From positions 1-52,449 of the forward strand of contig CAZJRB010000042.1 in the NCBI GenBank assembly GCA_964547995.1: 52,449 nt of DNA. Reading direction: 5' to 3'. Source of the stretch: CAZJRB01 sp964547995 (GTDB lineage: Bacteria; Planctomycetota; Planctomycetia; Pirellulales; Thermoguttaceae). The notes beneath the pieces are model-generated. The model ran no database searches and was not told the DNA's origin. It saw only the letters and a program-made list of their open reading frames with translations. The translations under genes and the position numbers were made by a program. Below are positions 33,329 to 41,507 of the stretch, piece after piece. The number at the start of each line of letters is the position of its first letter. Within the stretch, counting starts at the first letter, position 1.

Positions 33329-34833
33329 ACCTTGTCGGCCGTCGGGCAGGCGAAACCCTTGCGATACTCACGGGTGACCATGGCGGTGGCCTTCGGCGAA
33401 TCGGGAAAGACCTCCTTCTTCGGATCGAACTTCAGCAGCGGCCCCATCGACATCGGGAATTTGGCCAGATCGACCCCATTGGCCTCCAGGTGCTTCACCG
33501 TGCGGTCGAGGGTCGCCAGGTTGTCGTCGAGGCTCTTGATGCCGGCCACGATTTTCTTGGCCTCCGCGACCGAGACCTTGTTGTCCTCGCCCATGTAGTA
33601 GGAGATGTTCCCCAGGTGGCTGATCGCGGCCGAGAGGTGGCCTTCGCGTGCGTCGGCGTTGAGGCCTTCGGCCTTTCGGCTGAGGCAGCACTTGACGAAG
33701 TTGTCGAAATGGTTGCCGCCGCCGCCGAAACTCTTGATCTCTTTGAAGTCCTTGTCGTAGGCAACGCAGTTGGTGTAGGATCGCTGAACGAGGTATCCCT
33801 TGCTGCCGTAGAAGATCACGCCGATTTTGTTTCCGCGCGTGCTCTTGAACAGCTTGTTGATCTCGTCGTCGGCCGAGTTATCGACCGAAAGGCCGCGGGT
33901 CTCGAAGACGATGCACTTGTCGCCGTAGTCGTAGATCGACACTTCCGTGTTGGCCACGTCGCCGGCGTCGACGTACTTGTCGTCCTTGCGTTCCGCCTGG
34001 TATCCGAGCCGCCCGCCGTAGCTGACCACGCTGATCGGGTGCTCGCTGATGCCGAGCCCCCACCGGGCGATGTCGGTCTGGTGCGGCCCCTGGTTGCCCA
34101 GGTCGCCGTTGCCGTAGAGCCGTTGCCAGTGCCAGTCGTAGTGGAACCGCCCCCGGGTCACTTTCGGATCGGTAAACGGGGCCGGGCCGGACCAGAGATT
34201 GAAATCGACCTCGGGGGGAATCGGATAGTCGCCCTTCGGCCCGATCGACTTGCGGCGCTTGTAGCAGAGCCCGCGCGCGAGCTTGACGTCCCCGATTCCG
34301 CCGTCGGCGATGAACTTCATGGCGTTGATGATCGCGGGGTTTGAACGGCATTGGGTGCCGGTCTGGCACATCCGGCCGTACTTCTTGGCGGCGGCGACCA
34401 GCGCGCTGCCTTCCGCGATGTCGTGGCAGATCGGCTTCTCGATATAGATGTCTTTGCCCGCCTGCATGGCCCAAATGCCGCACAGCGCGTGCCAGTGGTT
34501 CGGGGTCGCGGTGCTGACGATGTCGACGTTCTTGTCGGCGAATGCATCGCGCATGTCGCGGACGAACTTCGGCATCACGCTCTGCTTCGAGCCGATGCCC
34601 TTGCAGCGGCTTTCGCCGGCCTTCTCGTCGGCATCGACAATGTAGAGGATTTCGGTGCGGGAATCGCTCTTGAAAGCCCCCACGTGGCTGCCCCCGCGGC
34701 CGCGAACGCCCACCACGGCCACCCCGAGCTTACCGCTGGGACTCTTGGCTTTCGCGACATGCGGAGCGGCGATGATGGCGGCCCCGGCTGCAAGTGAATT
34801 GCCGACAAATCGGCGTCGGGTGATTCCGGACAT
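33325..34833 (-). CDS. Tat-exported Gfo/Idh/MocA family oxidoreductase
   Basis: 502 residues are predicted from the ATG at 34833, which has AGGGAGGAA 6 bases ahead; upstream in-frame codons run into the 34987-35168 repeat. The N-terminus is a twin-arginine signal (RRRFVGNSLAAGAAIIAAP). The Rossmann domain follows (LGVAVVGVRGRGGSHVGAF), and the family's conserved E-K-P lies in IYIEKPICHDIAEG. Planctomycetes carry dozens of such exported members, thought to act on sugars in the periplasm with tightly bound NAD. The substrate is unknown. Confidence 0.88.
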   Translation of the reverse strand: MSGITRRRFVGNSLAAGAAIIAAPHVAKAKSPSGKLGVAVVGVRGRGGSHVGAFKSDSRTEILYIVDADEKAGESRCKGIGSKQSVMPKFVRDMRDAFADKNVDIVSTATPNHWHALCGIWAMQAGKDIYIEKPICHDIAEGSALVAAAKKYGRMCQTGTQCRSNPAIINAMKFIADGGIGDVKLARGLCYKRRKSIGPKGDYPIPPEVDFNLWSGPAPFTDPKVTRGRFHYDWHWQRLYGNGDLGNQGPHQTDIARWGLGISEHPISVVSYGGRLGYQAERKDDKYVDAGDVANTEVSIYDYGDKCIVFETRGLSVDNSADDEINKLFKSTRGNKIGVIFYGSKGYLVQRSYTNCVAYDKDFKEIKSFGGGGNHFDNFVKCCLSRKAEGLNADAREGHLSAAISHLGNISYYMGEDNKVSVAEAKKIVAGIKSLDDNLATLDRTVKHLEANGVDLAKFPMSMGPLLKFDPKKEVFPDSPKATAMVTREYRKGFACPTADKV

Positions 34834-34986
34834 GAAAATTCCTCCCTTATTGAAACGGGTCGAAACGGCTGTCAACATTCTGTCATTGTAACCGGTTGCA
34901 ACCGGGAAGGCCACCAGGGCCGGGGAGAGATTTCCGCCCGTTGGCTGCCATTCCCCTACCGACGGGCGTCTGCTAGGATAACGGCC

Positions 34987-35168
34987 ATAAAGCCGCGACC
35001 GGCGAGGCTGTGACTTTTTGCGATTTGGCTGTAGGGAACGCCCTCTGTGGCGTTCCGAGAAGCAGGAAGGATCGCGTTTCCCGGGTTTCGGAACGCCACA
35101 GAGGGCGTTCCCTACAAAGCATCGATACCAGGCTCCAAAAGAGTCACAGCCTCGGCGGTCGCGGCTTT
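34987..35168. repeat. Nested composite inverted repeat, copy 2 (182 bases)
   Basis: It has the same order of layers as 24941-25112: the outer GCGACC-type arm, the GAGGCTGTGACTTTTT layer, and the inner 28-base arms at 35030-35057 and 35089-35116. The loop and one spacer differ in length and sequence from copy 1 (an additional CATCGATACCAGGCTCC appears on the right side). It lies in the gap of 440 bases between the Gfo/Idh gene and the cyclase gene; the remainder of that gap holds no gene that I can support. Confidence 0.85.
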
Positions 35169-35203
35169 TGGGTCGAGATTGCCGAGGCGTTTCTTGGCAA
35201 CGC

Positions 35204-35232
35204 CGCGGACGGCACACGGAGTATGCCTGCTA
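35204..35232. repeat. Single unit of the GTAGCAGGCACAC family, inverse orientation
   Basis: GCGGACGGCACACGGAGTAT followed by GCCTGCTAC equals the right arm of 7246-7274 with one changed base. It is 40 bases before the cyclase start codon. Confidence 0.75.
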
Positions 35233-35271
35233 CTTTTCTTGAATCCAGGACACTATCCACTTCCAACATCC

Positions 35272-37056
35272 ATGCCCGACCTGATTGCCCAGGGAATCGA
35301 ACCTCAACATCGCTGGCGGCGGACACTGCCGCCGGGTCAGTCGGTCCTGCTGGGGCGGGCACACGGCGTTTGGACCGTGCCCTGGGACCCGCACGTCTCG
35401 CGGCGACACGTCCGTCTGCGGCTTCATGGCGACCGGCTCGAGGTAACAAAGTTCTCCGGCACCCAAAACCCGGTCTTCTTTCACGGCGGCGAGGTCGAGC
35501 ATTTCGAACTCGCGCCGGGCGAGCATTTCGTCATCGGCGAAACGACGTTTACCTTGGCCGATCAACGCGTGACCGTTACGGCCACCGCCCCCGAACCCGT
35601 GCAGCAGCAATCGTTCACGTCGCAATACCTCAAGGAGGTCCGGTTTCGCGACCCGAACCACCGGATCGAGGTCCTCAGCCGGCTGCCCGAGGTCATCTCG
35701 GGCGCCGCGGGCGACGTGGAGCTTTCCGTCCGGCTGGTGAGCATGTTGCTTGCCGGACTTCCCCGCGCTTTGGCGGCGGCGATCGTTGCCGTGCGGGACG
35801 AGGGCGAATGCACACAGCCGGTCGATATCCTCCACTGGGATCAGCGCACGGTGATCGGCAATCCGTTTGAACCGAGCGAGGACCTGATCCGCGAAGCGGT
35901 CGCGTCGGATCAAAGCGTGTTGCACGTCTGGCGTGGCGTCGCGGCGGCCGGCAAGGAGCGTCTTGCCGAGAGCGAGGCCTTCGATTGGGCATTTTGCACA
36001 CCCGTACCCGGCACGTCCTGTGAAGGTTGGGCCCTGTACGTCACCGGCCGTTTTGAAGAAGAGCCGTCCGGTGCGCCGCAGCGGAGCGACCCGGGCGACC
36101 TCCGCGAGGACGTCAAGTTCAGCGAGTTGGTGGCCGGGATGCTCGGTTCCCTGCGGCGGATGCGGCTTCTCGAACGTCGGCAGGCCGGGCTGAGCCAGTT
36201 CTTCGCGCCGGTCGTGCTCGAAACGCTGGCCGTCGACGATCCGGACGTGGTGCTCGCCCCGCGCGAAACGGAGGTCTCGGTGCTGTTCTACGACCTGCGC
36301 GGATTCTCGCGGGAATCGGAGCGGAGCGCCGGCGATCTGTTGGATCTTCTGCAACGGGTCAGCGAGGCGTTGGGCGTCGCCACCCGGCACATCCGCCGGC
36401 AAGGCGGCGTGCTCGGCGATTTCCACGGCGACGCGGCGATGGGCTTTTGGGGATGGCCGCTTGCGCAGGAAGACGCCGTGTTGCGGACCACCCGTGCGGC
36501 GCTGGCGGTCCGCGGCGAGTTCGAGGCGATTGCCCGGCGGCCGGACCACCCGCTTGCCGATTTCCAGGCCGGGATCGGCATCGCCACCGGCCCGGCCGTC
36601 GCCGGAAAGATCGGCACGATCGACCAGGTAAAGGTGACGGTCTTCGGGCCGGTCGTGAATCTGGCCTCGCGGTTGGAAGGGATGACGAGGGCTCTGCGTG
36701 CCCCGATCCTGCTGGACGAACCGACCGCGTCGGCCGTGCGGCGGGAAGTGCCCGAGAACGTCGCCCGCGTGCGCCGGTTGGCGGTGGTCAAGCCGTACGG
36801 TCTCGACACGCCGCTGGTGGTCAGCGAGCTTCTGCCGCCGGTGGCCGAGTGTCCCGAGCCGAGCGACGAGCATCTCGGCTTCTACGAATCGGCGCTCGAC
36901 GCGTTTCTTGCCGGCGATTGGGCAACGGCATTCGAGTTGTTGCACCAAATTCCGGCCGCCGACCGGGCCAAGGACTTTCTGACGGTCTACATCGCCCAGC
37001 ACAATCGCAGGCCACCGGAGGATTGGGACGGAGTCATTGCCCTGGAAACCAAGTAG
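35272..37056 (+). CDS. FHA domain-containing class III adenylate/guanylate cyclase
   Basis: 594 residues are predicted from the ATG at 35272; an earlier start would run through the repeats. Residues about 20-105 form a forkhead-associated domain (GR at LLGRAHG, then SRRHVRL) that binds phosphothreonine. A GAF-like middle (residues about 130-270) is followed by a class III cyclase domain. Both metal-binding aspartates are in place (SVLFYDLRGFS and LGDFHGDAAMGFW), as is the Asn/Arg of the transition state (NLASRLEG). It should make cAMP or cGMP in response to a phosphorylated partner, so it links kinase signalling to a second messenger. The C-terminal tail of about 70 residues is TPR-like. Confidence 0.88.
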   Translation: MPDLIAQGIEPQHRWRRTLPPGQSVLLGRAHGVWTVPWDPHVSRRHVRLRLHGDRLEVTKFSGTQNPVFFHGGEVEHFELAPGEHFVIGETTFTLADQRVTVTATAPEPVQQQSFTSQYLKEVRFRDPNHRIEVLSRLPEVISGAAGDVELSVRLVSMLLAGLPRALAAAIVAVRDEGECTQPVDILHWDQRTVIGNPFEPSEDLIREAVASDQSVLHVWRGVAAAGKERLAESEAFDWAFCTPVPGTSCEGWALYVTGRFEEEPSGAPQRSDPGDLREDVKFSELVAGMLGSLRRMRLLERRQAGLSQFFAPVVLETLAVDDPDVVLAPRETEVSVLFYDLRGFSRESERSAGDLLDLLQRVSEALGVATRHIRRQGGVLGDFHGDAAMGFWGWPLAQEDAVLRTTRAALAVRGEFEAIARRPDHPLADFQAGIGIATGPAVAGKIGTIDQVKVTVFGPVVNLASRLEGMTRALRAPILLDEPTASAVRREVPENVARVRRLAVVKPYGLDTPLVVSELLPPVAECPEPSDEHLGFYESALDAFLAGDWATAFELLHQIPAADRAKDFLTVYIAQHNRRPPEDWDGVIALETK

Positions 37057-37105
37057 CCCGGCTTACTATGGAACTTTGCAGTCCGTGCGAGCCAACCGGT
37101 TGATA

Positions 37106-37834
37106 TCAACCGATCCAGAGCCCCTCAAGCCGGACCTGATAGCCGTCCGCGTTGTGACTGAGGTAGTTAATCAAACCGCTGTGCCGCCACTGCAACATGC
37201 ACATTCTCGGCTGAAAGAAGTACCGCAGGCCGACCTTGAGTTCGGCGCGGGTCTGCGTGACCAGGCCTTCATAACCCTCCGCAATGTAGTAGCCGAGGTC
37301 TTTGAACCCTTCCTGGCGGGGTCCGAGCGGCCCGGTCACGCACCAGACGATGACCCCGGTCCGCGCTTCGACCTTCACGACGACGCCGCAATGGGTGATC
37401 GGACAACCGCACGACATCCCCAAGGGCCGCCCGATCAGCAAATCCCCCTCGCGGACATCGAGTTCCCGCGTCAATGCCGGGTTGTGCGGCAGGATGATTT
37501 CCCGCGGCCCCGGATCGTCGGGAAAATGCTCCAGGTAGAAATCGAACTCCCGCCCGAGACTGTCGAGCCACGTCGGCTGCCCGGGGTCGTTTCCCAGCGA
37601 GGTCAACGCGTCGGCGCACGTAGCGCAGGACCCTCCGCAGGCGGCCGTTCCCGCGACGGGTTCCACCGTCTTCGTCGGGCGGGGCAATCGCCCGACTTGG
37701 TCCCCGGACAAATGGATGCACCGCTCGATCAGTTCCGGTGAAGAAATCAGCCGTTTCTGAAACTCGTCGCAGGTGTGGCATCCGCACATGCCGCAGTCGA
37801 GCCCCGGCAATTCCACGTTCAATATATCAACCAT
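37106..37834 (-). CDS. Cys-rich RnfB-like Fe-S protein of the sigma-54 cluster
   Basis: 242 residues are predicted from the ATG at 37834, behind GAGG. The N-terminus has C14-x2-C17-x4-C22-x16-C39 (LDCGMCGCHTCDEF), the same spacing as the four-cysteine [4Fe-4S] domain of RnfB and of the corrinoid protein of CO dehydrogenase/acetyl-CoA synthase. Further cysteines cluster at residues 66, 70 and 73 (ACGGSCATC) and at 142, 144 and 149 (SCGCPITHC), making 13 in all. The C-terminal half is beta-rich, without a recognised domain. It is the last gene of a sigma-54-controlled operon with an ABC ATPase and a G3E GTPase; a carrier or acceptor of a metal cluster is the likely role, by inference. Confidence 0.7.
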   Translation of the reverse strand: MVDILNVELPGLDCGMCGCHTCDEFQKRLISSPELIERCIHLSGDQVGRLPRPTKTVEPVAGTAACGGSCATCADALTSLGNDPGQPTWLDSLGREFDFYLEHFPDDPGPREIILPHNPALTRELDVREGDLLIGRPLGMSCGCPITHCGVVVKVEARTGVIVWCVTGPLGPRQEGFKDLGYYIAEGYEGLVTQTRAELKVGLRYFFQPRMCMLQWRHSGLINYLSHNADGYQVRLEGLWIG

Positions 37835-37897
37835 TTTGCCAATCCTCTTCTTGTGACAACGTTTGCCGCGTTTCACCACCACACCGGGAAACGCGGT

Positions 37898-38599
37898 CTA
37901 CTCTCCGCGGTAAAACGTCTGATCCTCCAGGGCCCGGACGACTCCGAAGTGTGCCTGCCAGCCGATTTCTTTCTTGCCAACGCATATCGTGCAGGTGCCG
38001 ACCGGCGGATTCCCCCGCAAGAATAGCGAGCCGGCTACCTCGTTGGTTTGGACGGCCCGTTCGACCAGCGGATCGATTCCGATGCCGTGCAGGGCGTCGA
38101 CCTCGCGGACGAGCACGTGCGGGGCAACGTCCTGAATCCGCGCCCGGAAAACCTCCCGCTCCGCCTGGGAGACCCGGTCGATCTTGGTCACCACCGCCAC
38201 GTCGGCCAGCGAAAGCATGGGCCCGACCTTCAAGGGGAGGTTCATCCCGCTGGTCGCTTCCAGGACGACCAGGCCGAGCCCCCCGTCCACGTAGGGCGAA
38301 CACCGCAGGCACAGCCCGGCCGTCTCGACCAGGAGAAAATCGCTCTCTTGCTGCTCGGCCCAACGCAAGGCGTCACCCAAGATCATCACGTGGCAGTGAT
38401 CCGGACACAGTTCGCCCGAGTAGACCTTCCGCGTGGGAATGTCGAACTCGTTTGCCAACAGTTCGTCTTCGTCGGCGAATTGGACGTCCAGTTTCAGAAA
38501 AGAGACCCGGTGACCGGCCGCCAGCAACTTCCCCGTCATGTGACGAAGCACCGATGTCTTGCCTGTCGTCGTGGGACCAGCGCAAATGACGACTTTCAT
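37898..38599 (-). CDS. G3E family GTPase with three extra Cys pairs (HypB/UreG/CobW type)
   Basis: 233 residues are predicted from the ATG at 38599, with AAGGAGG 6 bases ahead and the start overlapping the ABC ATPase stop codon. The P-loop is G8-P-T-T-T-G-K-T15, the family's Glu-Thr-x-Gly block is VETAGLC (near residue 92), and the guanine-specificity motif is T138-K-I-D141. Cysteine pairs lie at 65/69 (ELCPDHC), 97/100 (LCLRC) and 203/206 (CTIC). G3E GTPases insert nickel, cobalt or zinc into enzymes. These added cysteine pairs suggest that this member binds a metal itself. No hydrogenase, urease or cobalamin gene lies near. The specific client is unknown. Confidence 0.78.
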   Translation of the reverse strand: MKVVICAGPTTTGKTSVLRHMTGKLLAAGHRVSFLKLDVQFADEDELLANEFDIPTRKVYSGELCPDHCHVMILGDALRWAEQQESDFLLVETAGLCLRCSPYVDGGLGLVVLEATSGMNLPLKVGPMLSLADVAVVTKIDRVSQAEREVFRARIQDVAPHVLVREVDALHGIGIDPLVERAVQTNEVAGSLFLRGNPPVGTCTICVGKKEIGWQAHFGVVRALEDQTFYRGE

Positions 38600-39384
38600 G
38601 CGACCTCCTTCAATTCGCTGGTGCAAAGTCGGTGCCCCTGCCGCAACCTCTCTCTCAGAAAGGACAGAGCATCGTCCAACTGGTTGACGTGGGCCGAAAC
38701 CTCGCGCTCCTCGTCGTTGGTCGAGAGGACCTGTGTGATCGCCCCTTCCTTCATGATGACGCGAAAATCGGAAAGCAGGGCAATCCGCGGGTCGTGCGTG
38801 ACGAAAATAAAAATCTTGTCGTGCTGACGCAGCAACTCCACCGCCCGCGTCCGGTGAATGCCCGCATTCTCCACCTCATCGAGCAAGACAATCGGCGTAC
38901 TACAGATTACCGTGGCGTCGGCGATCAGAAGGGCACGTGTCTGCCCGCCCGACAACTCCGTCATCCGGTAGCGTGGTTCGACGGGCTCTCCGGTCAACTG
39001 ATTGGCAAAATCCATCGTTTGCTGCACCAGTTGCGAGACTTTTCCTCCTTCGGTCCGGACGCGGCAGTGGGTTTCCAGGAACTCGCCAACCGGCAAGTCG
39101 GAAAGGAATGTCGTGTGTTGCGTGATCAGAGCAATGGGATTCATCGCCGGGTTGTAACGAAACTCGCTTGCCGGCGTCTCATTATTGATTAGGACCGTGC
39201 GGGCGCTCGGGGTGTCGTTGTTGGCGAACAACTCGATGTCGTTGATCAACGTTGTCTTGCCGGAGCCGGTGGGGCCTACAATGCTGACCACCTCCCCCAT
39301 CTTCAGATCAATCCGTTCGAATGCGTCCCCCCGCCCGCTCTTGCCGTGTCCACCCAGGATGGAAATGGTTTCAATTGCACGCAT
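38596..39384 (-). CDS. Stand-alone ABC-type ATPase, first gene of the sigma-54 operon
   Basis: The predicted protein has 262 residues. It has Walker A (GPTGSGKTT, residues 37-45), the ABC signature (ELSGGQTRALLIAD), Walker B (PIVLLDEVENAG) and the switch histidine (FVTHDPR). It is a complete nucleotide-binding domain with no fused or neighbouring permease. Similar soluble ABC ATPases help assemble complexes or load metal into enzymes (SufC- or methyl-coenzyme M reductase-type AtwA are known examples of non-transport use). The gene lies 125 bases downstream of the predicted sigma-54 transcript start. It is coupled to the G3E GTPase gene by an ATGA overlap. Confidence 0.82.
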   Translation of the reverse strand: MRAIETISILGGHGKSGRGDAFERIDLKMGEVVSIVGPTGSGKTTLINDIELFANNDTPSARTVLINNETPASEFRYNPAMNPIALITQHTTFLSDLPVGEFLETHCRVRTEGGKVSQLVQQTMDFANQLTGEPVEPRYRMTELSGGQTRALLIADATVICSTPIVLLDEVENAGIHRTRAVELLRQHDKIFIFVTHDPRIALLSDFRVIMKEGAITQVLSTNDEEREVSAHVNQLDDALSFLRERLRQGHRLCTSELKEVA

Positions 39385-39520
39385 GATTCAGTTCCTTGCT
39401 GATGAGAGAAAATGGATCGTTCTCACGGTGCTCCCTGCCGTGACGTCGATCGTCACAACAGGGTCTGTTCTTCTCAGCACCTTGTCGGGCCAATCGCTGG
39501 CGTTCCTTTGGAGAGGTTGA

Positions 39521-39535
39521 GCAACTACCATGCCA
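39521..39535 (-). promoter_or_regulatory. Sigma-54 promoter (-24/-12) of the ABC/GTPase/Fe-S operon
   Basis: On the minus strand the sequence reads TTGGCATGGTAGTTGCT, which matches the sigma-54 consensus TGGCAyr-N4-TTGCw at every defined position, with GG and GC at the correct 10-base distance. It faces the ABC ATPase gene; transcription would begin near 39509. The activator gene of the same cluster lies directly upstream. The 342-base gap 39385-39726 holds this promoter and the repeats at 39653-39685, with no gene. Confidence 0.75.
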
Positions 39536-39652
39536 ATCCGTGTTGCCGGGTTTCGCCAAACGCAAGGCGGGCTGACGGGAAGCGGCGATGATCCGCTTTT
39601 CCGCAAGTGCTCGGAAGGATTGCCGAACACGGCCGGGGACAGAAACCGGCAG

Positions 39653-39685
39653 ATATGCTCGCATGGACCGTCATATATGCTTGCA
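39653..39685. promoter_or_regulatory. Direct repeats 22 bases apart, candidate activator binding sites
   Basis: ATATGCTCGCA at 39653-39663 and ATATGCTTGCA at 39675-39685 match in 10 of 11 positions and start exactly 22 bases (two helical turns) apart. They lie about 120-150 bases upstream of the sigma-54 promoter, the usual distance for an enhancer site of a sigma-54 activator. Confidence 0.5.
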
Positions 39686-39726
39686 CAACCGTGAAATGAC
39701 GTGGTTTTCGGTCGTTGCCGGGGCCC

Positions 39727-41301
39727 TCAGCCGCCGTCCCGGCCGCGGAACCGCCGCCAGTCGATCCCGAGTTTTCGCATTCTCGCACGGAGGGTATGGG
39801 GATTGATTTCCAGCAAGACGGCGGCGCCGTGGGGCCCTTCGATCCGCCCCCCGCTGGCGACCAGGGCGGCTTGGATGTGTTGCCGTGCGGCGGTGTCCAG
39901 CGGCACGATCTTGTGCGACGAGGCGGGTTGCGTCGTTCGTGTCTTCTCGGGACCCAGCGAGGGACCGGGAATGCCGGTGGCAACGCCGAGAGCCTTCGCG
40001 ATCTCCAGTCGCCTCCCGTTGCCGAGAATGGCGGCCCGGTCGATGACCGCTGCCAATTCCCGCACGTTGCCCGGCCAGGCGTAGGAAACCAGAAGGCCGA
40101 CGTCTTCGGGGGAGGGCATGATCGAGGCCAGACCGAAACGAATGGCGGCGCGCTGGGCAAAATGCGCGGCAAGCTCGGGAATGTCTTCCTGCCGCTCGCG
40201 GACCGGGGGCAGCACAATCGGGAAAACGGAGATCCGGTACCACAAGTCCTGCCGGAACTTGCCCTCCGCCACCATGGCGGGCAAGTCGCGGTGCGTGGCG
40301 GCCACCACCCGCACATCCACGTGGATCGGATGCTCGCCCCCGACGCGTTCCAGCCACCCGTCTTGAAACACTCGCAACAAGCGGACTTGTGCCGCCGGCG
40401 GCAGCTCGCCGATCTCGTCGAGGAACAGGGTTCCGCCGTCCGCACGTTCGAACCAGCCTTTTCGGGCTTCGACGGCTCCGGTAAAGGCGCCCCGCTCGTG
40501 GCCGAAAAGCTCCGAGTCGACCAGTTCCGACGGGATAGCCCCGCAATTCACCCGAATCACCGGGCCGCCGGAGCGCAGCGACCGGGTGTGGATGGCCCGG
40601 GCAAGGAGTTCCTTTCCCGTGCCCGTTTCTCCAAAAATGAGCACGGGTGCGTCTGAGGACGCGACAAGTTCCACGCGTTCCATCACTGCCTGCAGTCCCG
40701 AGTCCGCCCCGATGATCGTGTCGGCGAGGTTCTTCCGTCCGAGGCGACTGAGCAACGAGCGCTTATCTGCTTCCGCTGCTTCCCGAAGTGCGGCCAGATC
40801 TCGAAGTTGACGGTCGTTGGCCAGTGCCACGGAGAACGGTTCGAGCAGCGCCTGCGTCAGAGCCGCGTGCCGGGCGTTGAACGTGTGCCGCGAAGACGCA
40901 ACAAACACCAGGGCGCCGCAGAGGCCGTCCGGATTGCCAAGGGGTCCGATCAGGGCGTCGGCGTCGATTCCGGACGGAACGATGATTCCGAGCACACCTT
41001 TCGCAGAGGGATTTGTGCGACGGTGTGTGACGCTGCCTCGCTTACACCATGCGAGCAGCTTCTTCATGTCAGATGCCGAACACTCGGTACTGGCGTCCAA
41101 GTGAGGCTGCTCGGAGTGAGGCAACCCCGCTGCCACGGTCTCCAGGCTGGACCGCTGGCGGTCGATTCGGCGCACCAGGAGTTGGCTGATGGGAATATCC
41201 CGCATCAACAGGGACGTGATCGTCTCGGTCGACTCGCTGATTTCGATGTGGCGACAGGCCTCGCGCCAGACGTTCAATAGAACCGCTTGGTATTTCTCCA
41301 T
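39727..41301 (-). CDS. Sigma-54-dependent transcriptional activator with GAF-type sensor domain
   Basis: The predicted protein has 524 residues, with AGGAGG 6 bases before the ATG. Residues about 20-190 form a GAF-type sensory domain. The AAA+ domain follows, with Walker A (FGETGTGKELLA), the sigma-54 contact loop GAFTGA (HERGAFTGAVEA) and Walker B (GTLFLDEIGEL). The Fis-type helix-turn-helix at the end (GPHGAAVLLEINPHTLRARM) binds enhancer DNA. The layout fits NorR/FhlA/NifA-type regulators, which sense a small molecule or redox state. It lies directly upstream of the operon with the sigma-54 promoter, so it is the obvious regulator of that operon. Confidence 0.9.
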   Translation of the reverse strand: MEKYQAVLLNVWREACRHIEISESTETITSLLMRDIPISQLLVRRIDRQRSSLETVAAGLPHSEQPHLDASTECSASDMKKLLAWCKRGSVTHRRTNPSAKGVLGIIVPSGIDADALIGPLGNPDGLCGALVFVASSRHTFNARHAALTQALLEPFSVALANDRQLRDLAALREAAEADKRSLLSRLGRKNLADTIIGADSGLQAVMERVELVASSDAPVLIFGETGTGKELLARAIHTRSLRSGGPVIRVNCGAIPSELVDSELFGHERGAFTGAVEARKGWFERADGGTLFLDEIGELPPAAQVRLLRVFQDGWLERVGGEHPIHVDVRVVAATHRDLPAMVAEGKFRQDLWYRISVFPIVLPPVRERQEDIPELAAHFAQRAAIRFGLASIMPSPEDVGLLVSYAWPGNVRELAAVIDRAAILGNGRRLEIAKALGVATGIPGPSLGPEKTRTTQPASSHKIVPLDTAARQHIQAALVASGGRIEGPHGAAVLLEINPHTLRARMRKLGIDWRRFRGRDGG

Positions 41302-41507
41302 GCGTGACCTCCTGCGGGGAATTCCCCAATTCTATAATATATCACGGCAATATCCAGTATATTTCACCTTGGCTCTTTTCTCACCCGATGCCGTTCGAGG
41401 AGATCGGCCGCGTGCGGCTTCTGCCGCCGGTCTCCGAGTGTGCGGAATTCGCCTGCGTGATGGTCTTTGACGGCAGACGTACCGGCTTACCCGGGGGTTT
41501 CGCGGGG

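Noticed and set aside
24941..35168. The two composite repeats as ends of a single 10-kb transposon
   Set aside because: The DNA between them contains ordinary housekeeping genes (serS, a phosphohexomutase) and no transposase, and both copies are complete elements in themselves.
35010..35870. A 286-residue frame overlapping the start of the cyclase gene
   Set aside because: It begins in the composite repeat and runs out of frame with the FHA domain. Its composition (Arg/Ala/Pro-rich) is that of a shadow frame.
37106..39384. Reading the three-gene cluster as a classic ABC importer
   Set aside because: There is no permease or binding protein gene, and the partner proteins are a GTPase and an Fe-S protein.
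39371..39664. A 97-residue minus-strand frame between the ABC ATPase and the activator gene
   Set aside because: It covers the sigma-54 promoter, has a basic random-like composition and no domain, and the promoter explanation fits the sequence better.
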